Assembly: GCF_021049245.1 (NCBI RefSeq) | Contig: NZ_CP088020.1 | Location: 936,001-1,000,000, forward strand | Origin: Radiobacillus kanasensis | Lineage (GTDB): Bacteria; Bacillota; Bacilli; Bacillales; Amphibacillaceae | DNA length: 64,000 bases | Reading direction: 5' to 3' | Shown: positions 1 to 9,104 of the stretch, piece by piece | How positions within the stretch are numbered: position 1 is the first letter of the stretch | How the letters are laid out: each line of letters opens with the position of its first letter | Notes under the pieces: generated by a model | What the model was told of the DNA's origin: nothing | The model's input: the letters and a program-made list of their open reading frames with translations, nothing else | The model's database searches: none | Made by a program: the position numbers and the translations under genes

Positions 1-222
1 AGATAAAAGAGCTGCTTAACGATGAAACTTAATTTCCCTGTTACATAGGTATAGGTGAGAATCTATCAGTTTTCCGAATCGTTAGTTTTTAATTTTGCTA
101 TTCCTATTCGAACGGACTGTAAAAAGAATCTAAGTGTTACAATCAGTGTAATGGAAAAATGGGGTACAGATTTATTAATCTAGCCCTATTCTCCTACACT
201 CATTAGGAAAGGAATACGATGC

Positions 223-693
223 ATGATCAGAAGCTTAAAATCAGAGGACTTTTATAGGATTCAATCTGTGATGAATGATTGGTGGGGTGGTCGAGAGATG
301 ACGCACTTAGCACCCAAATACTTATTTGAACATTTTCAAACGACCAGTTTTGTAGCCGAAGAGAATGGAAAGATGATCGGTTTTTTAGTTGGTTTCCTGT
401 CTCAGAGCCAGCCGAACGAAGCTTATATTCATTTAATTGCCATTGATCCGAAAAATAGGGGGAATGGGCTGGCAAGTAAGCTTTATGAGACTTTTTTTGC
501 TGAAGTTGCCAAGTTAGGGGTTCGAACTGTCCGATGTATTACTTCGCCTGTGAACAAGCAATCGATTGCTTATCATACAAGGATTGGCTTTTCCATAGAA
601 GAAGGCGATAAGGAAATAGAGGGTGTTCCGGTTCATTCTAATTATGATGGGGAAGGGGTCGACCGAGTGTTGTTTGTGAAGCAGTTGGGCTGA
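223..693 (+). CDS. GNAT family N-acetyltransferase
   Basis: A 156-residue single-domain GNAT protein that should transfer an acetyl group from acetyl-CoA to an amine; the substrate cannot be told. The acetyl-CoA pyrophosphate loop is at residues 79-84 (RGNGLA) after the strand LIAID, and the C-terminal strand/helix with a YHTRIGF element is typical of the fold. The ATG at 223 follows AGGAAAGGA at 205-213. It stands alone, 120 bp before a reductase on the same strand. Confidence 0.85.
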   Translation: MIRSLKSEDFYRIQSVMNDWWGGREMTHLAPKYLFEHFQTTSFVAEENGKMIGFLVGFLSQSQPNEAYIHLIAIDPKNRGNGLASKLYETFFAEVAKLGVRTVRCITSPVNKQSIAYHTRIGFSIEEGDKEIEGVPVHSNYDGEGVDRVLFVKQLG

Positions 694-814
694 CATTTGG
701 TTGGTTAGTAAGTGGCTGGATGAGAAGGGGCACAAACAGAAAAACCATTCATTTGTCTTTTCCTTACATATTAGAGATAATGAAAGCAATTACATATAGA
801 TGGGAGTTACATTC

Positions 815-1717
815 ATGGAAAGAGTTCAGCTTGCGGATGATTTATCCTTTTCTCGAATTATTCACGGACTATGGCGTTTGAATGAGTGGAATCACACTCC
901 GGAAGATACATTGGATTTAATGGAATATTGCTTAGAGTTAGGAATTACAACCTTTGATCATGCGGACATTTACGGTGGATTTCTAAATGAAGAGCTATTC
1001 GGCAAAGTACTAGCTTTAAAGCCAGAATTAAGAAGTAAAATGGAGTTAGTGACAAAGTGTGGCATTGTGTTTAAGTCACCTAGACGTCCACAACATAAAT
1101 CCCATCATTACGATACGAGTAAAAAGCATATATTAGAGTCCGTCGAGAATTCTTTAAAAAATTTGCAAACCGATTATTTAGATACGTTGCTTATTCACCG
1201 TCCGGATCCGTTTATGGACCCTGAGCAAGTGGCAAGTGCTTTCTTGGAGTTAAAGCAAGCGGGAAAAGTACGTCATTTTGGGGTGTCCAACTTTAAGCAG
1301 CACCAATATAACATGCTGCAATCGTATCTGGATTTTAACCTAGTAACCAATCAAATCGAGCTTTCTGCTTACGTGCTGGAAAACTTTGACGATGGTACGG
1401 TCAACTTATGCCAAGAAAAAAGAGTTACACCGATGGCTTGGTCTCCATTAGCTGGCGGAAAGGTTTTCTCGAGCGATGAAGAAAAGGCCAAACGCCTTCG
1501 TACTGCTTTAACGAAAGTGGCAGAGGAACTAGGTGCGGATGGCATCGATCAAGTATTATACGCTTGGTTACTTGCACATCCTGCAACCATTTTGCCGATT
1601 GTTGGGTCTGGTAAAAAAGAACGGATTAAAAAAGCGGTAAAAGCATTGGATTACAAGCTGTCGTTAGATCAATGGTTTGAGATATTACATGCATCGATGG
1701 GATATGAAGTACCTTAG
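815..1717 (+). CDS. Aldo/keto reductase (YdhF-like)
   Basis: A 300-residue NADP-dependent oxidoreductase of the aldo/keto reductase TIM-barrel family, closest in pattern to E. coli YdhF. The tetrad is visible: Asp48 and Tyr53 in FDHADIYG, Lys81 in LVTKCGI and His in LLIHRPDP. The C-terminal PIVGSGK is the cofactor phosphate-binding segment. An in-frame ATG at 800 exists, but GGGAG at 802-806 sits 8 nt before the ATG at 815, which is preferred. A terminator follows at once. Physiological substrate unknown. Confidence 0.88.
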   Translation: MERVQLADDLSFSRIIHGLWRLNEWNHTPEDTLDLMEYCLELGITTFDHADIYGGFLNEELFGKVLALKPELRSKMELVTKCGIVFKSPRRPQHKSHHYDTSKKHILESVENSLKNLQTDYLDTLLIHRPDPFMDPEQVASAFLELKQAGKVRHFGVSNFKQHQYNMLQSYLDFNLVTNQIELSAYVLENFDDGTVNLCQEKRVTPMAWSPLAGGKVFSSDEEKAKRLRTALTKVAEELGADGIDQVLYAWLLAHPATILPIVGSGKKERIKKAVKALDYKLSLDQWFEILHASMGYEVP

Positions 1718-1745
1718 AGAGGCGCATTTTGCGCTTCTTTTTTTT
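1718..1745 (+). terminator. Rho-independent terminator after aldo/keto reductase
   Basis: A 9-bp stem (1718-1726 with 1730-1738, one G-U pair) with a 3-nt loop, followed by an unbroken T run. It starts right after the TAG stop. Confidence 0.85.
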
Positions 1746-1796
1746 AATACACAGCAATATGTTGGACAGGATAATAAGTAAAAAGGACTTCAACTT

Positions 1797-2273
1797 ATGA
1801 TTGGACTACTTACTGCTATTGTTATTTTTAACATCCTGGCTTACAAAACAAACAAGGATTTGACTCGTAAGGAAATAGCACATATTTGGTGCTTTACGAT
1901 AGCTTTTCAAGCTGTTTTTGATACATACATTGATATTAAATATAATGCGTATTGGTATTTCTCCCCTGATGTAGACTGGATATCGTTGCCTGCTGTTCTT
2001 TTATTACTGCCTCCAGTGAACCATATATTTATCAATTGGTATCCATTTAAGCGTTCTATTGGAAAACAAATCATATATTTTCTCTGTTGGGAAGTTGTCT
2101 TATTAGCCTATGAACTTCTAACTCAATTACCGCAGCCTTGGGGATATTTTTATTATGGTTGGTGGAATTTAGGATACTCTGTATTACTTAACCCAATCCT
2201 ATTACTAATTGTAGTATTCTATTATAAAAGGGTTATTTGTAAGGATGGAGAGGAGAAGAAGTGGGCCAACTAA
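1797..2273 (+). CDS. CBO0543-type small integral membrane protein
   Basis: 158 residues, nearly all hydrophobic, with about four to five membrane segments and conserved aromatic/Asp patches (DTYIDIKYNAYWYFSPDVDW, then WGYFYYGWWN). This pattern resembles the CBO0543 family of Firmicutes membrane proteins, whose function is unknown. AAAAGGA lies upstream of the ATG. The 3' end overlaps the next acetyltransferase gene by 13 nt, so the two are probably cotranscribed. Confidence 0.7.
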   Translation: MIGLLTAIVIFNILAYKTNKDLTRKEIAHIWCFTIAFQAVFDTYIDIKYNAYWYFSPDVDWISLPAVLLLLPPVNHIFINWYPFKRSIGKQIIYFLCWEVVLLAYELLTQLPQPWGYFYYGWWNLGYSVLLNPILLLIVVFYYKRVICKDGEEKKWAN

Positions 2274-2770
2274 CAGTAGTAACTGGAAGAGAAGAACAAA
2301 TCGAAAAGTTAACTGAAATTTACAAGGAAACATGGCAAAGTGAGGATTCGTTTATTAGGGAACGGATTCTTAGGCATTCCAATTATGAGGGGTATAAAGG
2401 TTTTATTCTATCAGAGGGTGAAGAACCGGTAGGATTTGCTTATGGATATACCTCGCAAAAAGGTCAGTATTACAATGAATTACTTAGAGAAGCTTTAGCT
2501 GAATCCGAGCAACAAAATTGGCTTGATGATTGTTTTGAAGTGGTGGAGTTAGCGGTACGACCCTCCCAAAGAAATCGTGGTTATGGAAGGCAGATTATGA
2601 TGGAATTGTTAAAGGAATCAAACCATAAGACAGCTATTTTGACCACTCAAGTGGATAATCTTACAGCACGGCGATTGTATGAAAAAATGGATTGGCAAGT
2701 GGTGAAGGAACCATTTTATCCTAGTGATACGGAGAACTCATACGTGATCTTAGGGAAAAAATTAAATTAA
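2261..2770 (+). CDS. GNAT family N-acetyltransferase
   Basis: A 169-residue acetyltransferase. The strand VVELAVRP leads into the acetyl-CoA loop RNRGYGRQIM, and RLYEKMDWQ is the usual late GNAT helix. It starts with GTG at 2261 behind GGAGAGGA (2247-2255), inside the end of the membrane-protein gene, which points to translational coupling. It is not closely alike to the acetyltransferase at 223. Substrate unknown. Confidence 0.85.
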   Translation: MGQLTVVTGREEQIEKLTEIYKETWQSEDSFIRERILRHSNYEGYKGFILSEGEEPVGFAYGYTSQKGQYYNELLREALAESEQQNWLDDCFEVVELAVRPSQRNRGYGRQIMMELLKESNHKTAILTTQVDNLTARRLYEKMDWQVVKEPFYPSDTENSYVILGKKLN

Positions 2771-2830
2771 TTCAAGCTGAACACGTGCATTTCAGTTTTT
2801 ATGGTGTTATAGTAATACTAATCGAATAAG

Positions 2831-2984
2831 GATTTCCTTTGGGGCAGGGTGCAATTCCCGACCGACGGTGATGGGTATAGGTAAACGTTATCCTCAGTCC
2901 GTGACCCGGAGCATGTTACATGCGAAGGTGGATTTGGTGAAATTCCAAAGCCGACAGTATAGTCTGGATGGTAAAAGGAAAATC
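2831..2984 (+). promoter_or_regulatory. FMN riboswitch (RFN element)
   Basis: The conserved RFN core is present in order: GGGGCAGGGTG, CCGACCGACGGTGAT, AGTCCGTGACCCG, GGTGGATTTGGTGAAATTCC and GCCGACAGTATAGTCTGGATG. The closing P1 stem pairs GATTTCCTTT with AAAGGAAAATC. It binds FMN and controls the following rib operon by transcription attenuation at the terminator at 3021-3055. Confidence 0.97.
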
Positions 2985-3020
2985 TTCGTACTTGAAGTAC
3001 GTTTATTTGTTGTTGATTCG

Positions 3021-3055
3021 AAGCCCCAGAATTATTTCTGGGGCTTTTCTTGTTT
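3021..3055 (+). terminator. FMN-controlled attenuator terminator
   Basis: A perfect 10-bp GC-rich stem (3022-3031 with 3036-3045) with a 4-nt loop and a T-rich tail, between the aptamer and ribD. This is the expression platform: with FMN bound, transcription should stop here. Confidence 0.92.
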
Positions 3056-3087
3056 TTCCTTCCAATACAAAGGAAGGATGTGATGCG

Positions 3088-4176
3088 ATGACAAAAGAGG
3101 AATATATGGACATAGCTCTCTCGATTGCAGAGGCAACTATCGGGCAAACTAGCCCGAATCCAAGTGTGGGTGCCGTTCTCGTTAAAGATAACCAGATTAT
3201 CGGCATGGGTACTCATTTAAGAGCCGGCCATGAACATGCGGAAGTTCTTGCTATTAAACAGGCTGGACCATCGGCAGTAGGTGCTGATATGTATGTAACC
3301 TTGGAACCATGTTCCCATTTTGGCAGGACACCACCGTGCGTGGATTTAATCATCGAACACAACATTCGGAAGGTATATGTGGCTTGCTTAGACCCTAACC
3401 CTGAGGTTGCTGGTAAAGGAATAGAAAAGTTGAAGCAATCGGGGATAGAAGTAGAAGTAGGTGTACAGGAAACAAGAGCACAAGAATTAAACCGCAAATT
3501 TTTTCATTTTATTCAAACGAAAAGACCGTATGTCACGCTAAAATCTGCCATGACACTCGATGGAAAAACAGCTACTGCAAATGGGGATAGTAAATGGATT
3601 ACGTCTTCTGATGCAAGGTTAGATGTTCACCGTCAAAGAGACGTACATGATGCTATTTTAGTAGGCGTTAATACGGTTCTTCAGGATAACCCTCAACTAA
3701 CCACCAGATTGCCCCAAGGTGGTAAAAATCCCATTCGAATTATTTTAGATACGAAACTTCGTATTGCCAAAAACTCTAAAGTCTTGTTGAATCATGAAGC
3801 ACCGACTTGGATTATTTGTGGAAGAAATGCAGATGTGGATTCTTTTAAAACGCATTATCCACATGTAAAAGTTTTTTCGTTAGATACGAAGCAGGTAGAA
3901 CTGGAGACTGTCTTAAATCTCTTAGGAGAACAGCGTATTCAGTCCTTGTATGTAGAAGGTGGAAGCACGATTCACGGTCAGTTTGTCGCTCAAAGACTTT
4001 TTAATGAGTGCCATTGGTATATTGCACCAAAGCTGTTAGGAGGTTCAGATGCTTTTCCTTCAGTTGGTGGCAACTCACCAGAATGGATGAAAGATGCCAT
4101 AGATCTTGATGTAGTAAAAGTTGAGCAATTGGGGAGCGACATTAAAATTACAGCACGATCGAAGGAGGCGAAGTAA
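3088..4176 (+). CDS. ribD: Bifunctional riboflavin deaminase/reductase RibD
   Basis: 362 residues, the normal RibD length. It deaminates the GTP cyclohydrolase II product and then reduces the ribosyl side chain. The N-terminal deaminase domain (1-145) has the zinc site His50-Ala-Glu52, Cys75 and Cys84; the C-terminal half is the DHFR-like reductase domain (TLDGKTA, YVEGGSTIHG). The reading frame extends upstream into the riboswitch, but the real start is the ATG at 3088 behind AAGGAAGG (3070-3077). First gene of the operon. Confidence 0.96.
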   Translation: MTKEEYMDIALSIAEATIGQTSPNPSVGAVLVKDNQIIGMGTHLRAGHEHAEVLAIKQAGPSAVGADMYVTLEPCSHFGRTPPCVDLIIEHNIRKVYVACLDPNPEVAGKGIEKLKQSGIEVEVGVQETRAQELNRKFFHFIQTKRPYVTLKSAMTLDGKTATANGDSKWITSSDARLDVHRQRDVHDAILVGVNTVLQDNPQLTTRLPQGGKNPIRIILDTKLRIAKNSKVLLNHEAPTWIICGRNADVDSFKTHYPHVKVFSLDTKQVELETVLNLLGEQRIQSLYVEGGSTIHGQFVAQRLFNECHWYIAPKLLGGSDAFPSVGGNSPEWMKDAIDLDVVKVEQLGSDIKITARSKEAK

Positions 4177-4827
4177 ATGTTTACGGGTATCGTGGAAGAG
4201 AAAGGGAAGGTGAAAAGTATTACTCGAAATCAAAAATCTCTTTCCTTAATCATCAAAGCAACTAAGTTGCCATCAGACCTTGCGATTGGAGATAGTGTAG
4301 CCGTGAACGGAGTTTGTCTAACGGTAACTCAGTACACTTCTGACTCCTTTATGGTGGATGTCATTCCTGAAACTTTTCGGGCAACCTCTTTAGCTGAGGT
4401 TAGTGTTGGCTCCTCGGTTAATTTGGAAAGAGCGATGCATGCTTCGGGAAGGTTCGGAGGCCATTTTGTCTCTGGTCATGTAGACACTGTTGGGGAAATA
4501 GGAAGGACTTGGCGGGAGGACAATGCCTTGTATGTATCGGTGAAAATTCCAGCAGATGGACTTCCTTACCTAACAAAGAAAGGATCCATATGTGTGGACG
4601 GTACATCTCTAACTGTTTTTAATGTGCGTGATAATGGATTTGACATTTCTCTTATACCTGAGACACAGAGGGCTACAATCCTTGGAAATAAGCAGCAAGG
4701 GGATAGAGTAAATGTAGAGTTCGACATGCTAGCGAAGTACATGGAACGTTTCCTCACCTTTCATAAGGAAAAGAAGTCTAGCGAAATAACAATGGCACAA
4801 TTAGAAAAATACGGGTTTATCGACTAG
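4177..4827 (+). CDS. ribE: Riboflavin synthase alpha subunit
   Basis: 216 residues with the duplicated lumazine-binding fold: repeat 1 begins [10 protein letters not shown] and contains VNGVCLTV, repeat 2 contains [11 protein letters not shown]. It dismutates two 6,7-dimethyl-8-ribityllumazines to riboflavin. The start directly follows the ribD stop, with GAAGGAGG inside the ribD end, so the two are coupled. Confidence 0.96.
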   Translation: MFTGIVEEKGKVKSITRNQKSLSLIIKATKLPSDLAIGDSVAVNGVCLTVTQYTSDSFMVDVIPETFRATSLAEVSVGSSVNLERAMHASGRFGGHFVSGHVDTVGEIGRTWREDNALYVSVKIPADGLPYLTKKGSICVDGTSLTVFNVRDNGFDISLIPETQRATILGNKQQGDRVNVEFDMLAKYMERFLTFHKEKKSSEITMAQLEKYGFID

Positions 4828-4837
4828 GAGGGCTTGC

Positions 4838-6031
4838 ATGTTTCAGACGATTGAAAAGGTAATACAAGAGTTACAGGAAGGCAAGATGATTATCGTCGTA
4901 GACGATGAAGACCGCGAGAATGAAGGAGATTTCGTTGTGCTGGCCGAGCATGCAACCCCTGAAGTGATCAATTTTATGGTGTCAGAAGGGAAAGGGCTAG
5001 TTTGTACACCGATGGATCAAACGACAGCGATGAGGTTAAAGCTTCATCCAATGGTGTCCGAAAATACAGACTCACATCAGACGGCATTCACGGTTAGTGT
5101 GGATTACAAAACCACGCATACTGGAATAAGTGCATTTGAACGATCCTTAACGATACAAAAAATGTTAGATTCAGAAACGGCCTCCGAAGATTTTAAACGT
5201 CCAGGCCACGTGTTTCCTCTCATAGCAAAAGAAATGGGGGTGTTAGAACGACCGGGTCATACGGAAGCAGCGGTTGATTTAGCAAGGTTAGCTGGTTCAG
5301 ATCCTGTAGGAGTCATCTGTGAAATTATGAATGACGATGGTACGATGGCACGCTTACCTCAGCTAGTGGAAATCGGGGAAAAGCATGGGCTCTCCATCAT
5401 TACAATTAAAGATTTAATTGCGTACCGAAAAAGACATGATGCACTTATTATGAAGGAAGAAGAAATTCTTCTACCAACTAAGTATGGTGATTTCAAGTTG
5501 GCTGCTTATGTCGATCGATTAAATGGAAAGGAACATCTTGCTTTATTTAAAGGGGAATTCCAAGCTGATGAATCGACTTTAGTCCGCATTCATTCTGAGT
5601 GTTTAACTGGCGATGTGTTTGGTTCTCATCGTTGTGATTGTGGTCCGCAATTAGAGAAAGCTTTGGCGCAAATAGAAGCAGAAGGCAAAGGGGTCCTTGT
5701 GTATATGCGACAAGAGGGCCGAGGAATTGGCTTATTAAATAAATTAAAAGCTTATAAGCTTCAGCAAGACGGGTTTGACACGGTCGAGGCCAATCATCAG
5801 CTAGGTTTTGCGGAGGATGAGCGGGACTACGCGGTCAGTGCCCAAATATTGAAAGATTTAGGTATTAAGAAGTTACGTTTGTTAACAAATAATCCAAGAA
5901 AAATAGCTGGGTTGAAGGAGTATGGATTAGAAGTGATCAAACGGGAGGAGATTGAAATACCTGTAAATAAAAACAATGAATTTTACTTAAAAACGAAACA
6001 AGAAAAATTGGATCATTTATTACATTTTTAG
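4838..6031 (+). CDS. ribA: DHBP synthase / GTP cyclohydrolase II (RibBA)
   Basis: A 397-residue bifunctional enzyme supplying both precursors of lumazine. Residues 1-200 are 3,4-dihydroxy-2-butanone-4-phosphate synthase ([10 protein letters not shown] near the N-terminus, [11 protein letters not shown]). Residues ~205-397 are GTP cyclohydrolase II, with the zinc cysteines in [15 protein letters not shown] and the catalytic RQEGRGIGL. It is 10 nt downstream of ribE with TAGGAGG before the ATG. Confidence 0.96.
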   Translation: MFQTIEKVIQELQEGKMIIVVDDEDRENEGDFVVLAEHATPEVINFMVSEGKGLVCTPMDQTTAMRLKLHPMVSENTDSHQTAFTVSVDYKTTHTGISAFERSLTIQKMLDSETASEDFKRPGHVFPLIAKEMGVLERPGHTEAAVDLARLAGSDPVGVICEIMNDDGTMARLPQLVEIGEKHGLSIITIKDLIAYRKRHDALIMKEEEILLPTKYGDFKLAAYVDRLNGKEHLALFKGEFQADESTLVRIHSECLTGDVFGSHRCDCGPQLEKALAQIEAEGKGVLVYMRQEGRGIGLLNKLKAYKLQQDGFDTVEANHQLGFAEDERDYAVSAQILKDLGIKKLRLLTNNPRKIAGLKEYGLEVIKREEIEIPVNKNNEFYLKTKQEKLDHLLHF

Positions 6032-6043
6032 GAGGCGTTAAAA

Positions 6044-6508
6044 ATGAGTCAGATTTTTGAGGGGAACTTTGTTGGCACAGACTTAAAAATAGGCATTGTG
6101 GTCGGAAGGTTTAATGAGTTTATCACAAGTAAATTGTTAGGTGGAGCAGAGGACACATTAAGACGGCATGGAGTAAAGGAAGAGGACATTTCGGTTGCTT
6201 GGGTACCAGGAGCTTTTGAAATCCCTTTAGTTGCGAAAAAAATGGCCGTATCCGGAAACTTCGATGCTATTATTACGTTAGGCACAGTGATTAGAGGCTC
6301 TACCTCGCATTATGATTATGTTTGTAATGAAGTATCCAAAGGGGTAGCAAGTGTTTCGATGCAAGAGAATTTGCCAGTCATTTTTGGAGTGTTAACGACA
6401 GAAAATATAGAGCAAGCAATTGAACGTGCTGGTACAAAAGCAGGAAATAAAGGCGCAGAAGCGGCTGTATCGGCGATAGAAATGGCTAATTTAATGAAGT
6501 CTTTATAG
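6044..6508 (+). CDS. ribH: 6,7-dimethyl-8-ribityllumazine synthase
   Basis: 154 residues, the normal length. It condenses the RibA and RibD products; in Bacillus it forms a 60-mer shell around riboflavin synthase. Typical segments are [33 protein letters not shown] and the catalytic His in that loop. It is the last gene of the riboswitch-controlled operon, preceded by TAGGAGG. Confidence 0.96.
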   Translation: MSQIFEGNFVGTDLKIGIVVGRFNEFITSKLLGGAEDTLRRHGVKEEDISVAWVPGAFEIPLVAKKMAVSGNFDAIITLGTVIRGSTSHYDYVCNEVSKGVASVSMQENLPVIFGVLTTENIEQAIERAGTKAGNKGAEAAVSAIEMANLMKSL

Positions 6509-6517
6509 TTGGTAAAG

Positions 6518-6547
6518 GAGAGGGCAAAAAATGCTCTCTCTTTTTAC
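6518..6547 (+). terminator. Terminator of the rib operon
   Basis: Stem GAGAGGGC with GCTCTCTC (one G-U pair) around an A-rich loop, followed by TTTTT, just after the ribH stop. Confidence 0.82.
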
Positions 6548-6650
6548 TTTTGTATGAATAACCAGCTACTTCACCATCTGTCATACGCCATTCCTTCTGG
6601 TCTGTGTGACATATGATTTGATTAATGAAAAGGGTAAAGGATGAAGGAAA

Positions 6651-6782
6651 ATGAAAACCAGGCAAATAGTTGCTATCTTCTTTGTATTTCTTCTCTTAGT
6701 CTATCTTACTAATTTATTTCCAAAGCCACTGGATAAGGAGCTAGATGTTAAACTAATTCAATACGAGATTATGGCACCTTAG
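6651..6782 (+). CDS. Putative 43-residue single-pass membrane peptide
   Basis: An ATG at 6651, preceded by AAAGGA (6636-6641), opens a 43-residue frame with a basic N-terminus (MKTR), one strong hydrophobic helix (~residues 6-23) and a charged tail ending in EIMAP. The N-in topology fits the positive-inside rule. No family is recognised; support rests on the ribosome site and composition only. Confidence 0.5.
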   Translation: MKTRQIVAIFFVFLLLVYLTNLFPKPLDKELDVKLIQYEIMAP

Positions 6783-6838
6783 ACAGTAGATTTTGGTAAA
6801 ATAGAGAAAAAGTATAGATGACGGAAAGGAGCTCGCCT

Positions 6839-7366
6839 ATGAACTTTCAGTTTCATGAAGCAATGGAAATTCTGGAACGGACACCAGAGACTTTAGAACA
6901 CTTTTTGAATGGCTTATCATATGGGTGGTTGCAATGTAACGAAGGAGAAGGGACTTGGACTGCTTCCGAGGTTGTTGAACATTTAGTTGATGGAGAATTG
7001 TATAACTGGGTCCCGAGATTAGAGTTTATCCTCCAAGAAGGAGAAACGAAAGCTTTCCCTGCCTTTGACCGCTTTTCCCATTTGGAGAAAAAAGAACGAC
7101 TAGTTGGAGAGCAGTTAGCAGAATTCAGAGCATTAAGAATGCAAAATGTAGACAAACTTAAGAAACTTGTTGTTCAAGACAAGGATTTAGAAAAAACAGG
7201 CTATCACCCGGCGTTTGGTGTCGTGAAAGTTAGGGAGCTTATCTCTACTTGGGCGGTTCACGATTTAACTCATATTTCTCAAATTGTACGTGTGATGGCT
7301 GAAAGGTATCGAACAGATGTCGGACCATGGCAAGAGTATTTGGGGATCTTAAAGGAAAGGGGCTAA
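6839..7366 (+). CDS. DinB/DUF664-type four-helix metal-binding protein
   Basis: 175 residues of the DinB/YfiT-like four-helix fold, often a divalent-metal protein in Bacillaceae. Likely ligands are the His in VVEHLVDGE and the pair in HDLTHISQ, the usual triad. An upstream in-frame ATG at 6818 has no ribosome site, whereas GGAAAGGAG at 6823-6831 lies 7 nt before 6839. Related proteins act in thiol transfer or DNA-damage responses; the role here is not known. Confidence 0.82.
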   Translation: MNFQFHEAMEILERTPETLEHFLNGLSYGWLQCNEGEGTWTASEVVEHLVDGELYNWVPRLEFILQEGETKAFPAFDRFSHLEKKERLVGEQLAEFRALRMQNVDKLKKLVVQDKDLEKTGYHPAFGVVKVRELISTWAVHDLTHISQIVRVMAERYRTDVGPWQEYLGILKERG

Positions 7367-7372
7367 ACCAAG

Positions 7373-7542
7373 ATGTCAAAGATTACTCCATTCTTAATGT
7401 TTCAAGGTAATGCGGAAGAGGCGATGACTACTACAGGACGATTTTGGATGACTCAGAAATTACGAGTATTATTCGTTATGGTCCCAACGAACCTGGGGTA
7501 GAAGGGAAGGCAATGCAGTCGGTTGGTAAATGGTTCATGTAA
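7373..7542 (+). pseudogene. Remnant of a PhnB/VOC-family gene
   Basis: The start MSKITPFLMFQGNAEEAM is that of a PhnB-like VOC protein. Its frame is then lost: the continuation DDSEITSIIRYGPNEPGVEGK is read in another frame. It ends at a TAA at 7540-7542 after about 55 codons, whereas the family is about 140-160 residues long. This is a frameshifted and deleted remnant directly behind the DinB gene. Confidence 0.72.
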
Positions 7543-7543
7543 A

Positions 7544-7584
7544 ACATCTCCAATTGCAGGAAGCGTGCAATTGGAGATGTTTTT
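7544..7584 (+). terminator. Terminator after the DinB/VOC region
   Basis: A 14-bp perfect inverted repeat (ACATCTCCAATTGC and its complement at 7567-7580) followed by TTTTT. It ends rightward transcription before the convergent gene. Confidence 0.88.
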
Positions 7585-7646
7585 CCTTTAGAACCGAATG
7601 AATTTAATTTTGTTTAGTAAGGTATTGCAGTTGTCTTATAAATTGC

Positions 7647-8495
7647 TTACATTTGTGTCCAATGCATAGGGGGTATTAGGTGGGAAGGTAGCTTCGTATG
7701 AATGTCCCCGTTTGCCGCATTTAACTGATCCTGTGTCAGGAATATACATTCTGAAAGATTCGCACCTCTCAGATCGGTATCACGCATATCCGCACCAATA
7801 AAGTCAGAGCCTCGTAAATCGGCGGATTGCATGTTTGCGGCAATTAAATAGGCACCGCGAAAATTACAACCTTTCAAGTCTCTTTTAGCAAGATTTGCAC
7901 CAATCAAATCTGCACCTCTATCTGGATAAGCTATCTTGTTCATGTTATATTTTCTCTTCGTTTCTTCTCGGACTAAATGACTGGTTTCTAAGAGTAAAAG
8001 ATTGATTTCCGCTCGATGAGTAGCAACGTCTAAAGAGAGTATAGATTCAGCCTCTAATAGGGTATGCTTCTCCGTTTTTTCAATCGCTCGTCTCAATTCA
8101 TCATGGATCGCAGCAGTAACTTTTAATGTTAAAGCCTCTGTAAGATACCATAGCATTTCTTGTAACTGTTGCATGATCGGAAGGGTTTGAAACATAGCCT
8201 CAGCCACTTCTGGGTGTTCACGCCAGTCTTTTCCTCTAAAAGTGTGTTGGGACACCTTTTGTCCTGCTCCAAAGCATTCATAGACAGTACATCCACGATA
8301 TCCTTTTCCTCTTAAATTTTCATGAATGCTGCAACGAAAATCACACTGTAAATGAGAACATGGTGTTCCGCCTTCCTTATCCTTGGAAAAGTCAGCAGAT
8401 TTAGAAAATGGCAAGGCGACACAGCACAGTCCAAAACAGTTTTGACAATCTGCGTGGAGATGTTCACGATTTGCTTGAGTTCCATGATTAAGCAC
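7647..8495 (-). CDS. Pentapeptide-repeat protein with Cys-rich N-terminus
   Basis: 282 residues. Residues 1-80 carry many cysteines (CQNCFGLCC, CDFRC, CTVYECFGAG), which suggests a metal or Fe-S site. The middle is helical. Residues ~195-255 are tandem pentapeptide repeats of the A(D/N)LXX type (GADLIGANLAKRDLKG, DFIGADMRDTDLRGANL) that form a right-handed beta helix. It starts with GTG behind AAAGGAAG. The function of this subgroup is unknown. Confidence 0.8.
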   Translation of the reverse strand: MLNHGTQANREHLHADCQNCFGLCCVALPFSKSADFSKDKEGGTPCSHLQCDFRCSIHENLRGKGYRGCTVYECFGAGQKVSQHTFRGKDWREHPEVAEAMFQTLPIMQQLQEMLWYLTEALTLKVTAAIHDELRRAIEKTEKHTLLEAESILSLDVATHRAEINLLLLETSHLVREETKRKYNMNKIAYPDRGADLIGANLAKRDLKGCNFRGAYLIAANMQSADLRGSDFIGADMRDTDLRGANLSECIFLTQDQLNAANGDIHTKLPSHLIPPMHWTQM

Positions 8496-8609
8496 GGTTG
8501 CACTTCCTTTTTTTCATCTTTCTATTATAGTAAAACATATAGAGTTTTAATCCTAGAGAAACTTTTTTCTGTGGTGATTCGTATAGATGAAAATCGGAGG
8601 GTGATAGAA

Positions 8610-8903
8610 ATGTTTCGAGCAGAAAAGCTTTATCGTGTAGAAATTGTTGAGGACATTCCGTATAAAAAAATTCGTAATCCATTAGAATTTACGAAACAAA
8701 ACGGAATATGGAGATATAAAGAGCAAGAGGGAGTCATTAAAATTGGGATTAAAGGCGATGTGATTAAACAATGGAGAAGAAAATGGTTTTCTCCCGATGA
8801 AGATCAGGAGAATATCGAACTCTTTACACCAATGGATAATCCGTTAATTCTCGTTCCTTACCATAAAATAAAATACAAATATAAGGTGCTGAAAGAATAC
8901 TAG
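8610..8903 (+). CDS. Conserved-looking hypothetical protein, 97 aa
   Basis: No family recognised. The frame is open well upstream, but the supported start is the ATG at 8610 with GGAGG at 8596-8600. The product is soluble, basic and rich in aromatic residues (WRYKEQEG, QWRRKWF, VPYHKIKYKYK) with no membrane segment. It is divergent from the pentapeptide gene and ends 3 nt into the convergent small gene. Confidence 0.6.
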   Translation: MFRAEKLYRVEIVEDIPYKKIRNPLEFTKQNGIWRYKEQEGVIKIGIKGDVIKQWRRKWFSPDEDQENIELFTPMDNPLILVPYHKIKYKYKVLKEY

Positions 8904-9088
8904 TCTAAGAGGGAAGCTACCAACCCAAATAGTATGATAAGTGCAATGCCTCCAACCAGGAAATAGCCTATGAATCTAATTCCTAACGGTAAACGGCCGC
9001 CACTATTATTAGGCACGCCTTCTATCTTTTGCATGTGATCCATAGCATCATTGAACGGTTTATTCTCGTTATCTTCGTGGTAGGACAT
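8900..9088 (-). CDS. Small membrane protein with one C-terminal TM helix, 62 aa
   Basis: A soluble acidic N-terminus (MSYHEDNENKPF) is followed by one hydrophobic helix (~residues 36-60, ending VASLLD). The start at 9088 is set by AAGGAGGT on the minus strand; the longer frame lacks a ribosome site. No function known. It sits just downstream of the Nudix gene on the same strand. Confidence 0.65.
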   Translation of the reverse strand: MSYHEDNENKPFNDAMDHMQKIEGVPNNSGGRLPLGIRFIGYFLVGGIALIILFGLVASLLD

Positions 9089-9104
9089 ACGAAATACCTC
9101 CTTA

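Noticed and set aside
1..32. Possible 3' end of an upstream gene (IKELLNDET then TAA)
   Set aside because: Only nine codons are visible, with no way to test the frame. The rest of 1-222 shows no clear gene or strong promoter.
8352..8609. Long 5' extension of the gene at 8610
   Set aside because: It runs antisense through the pentapeptide gene and lacks a ribosome site; GGAGG supports the ATG at 8610.
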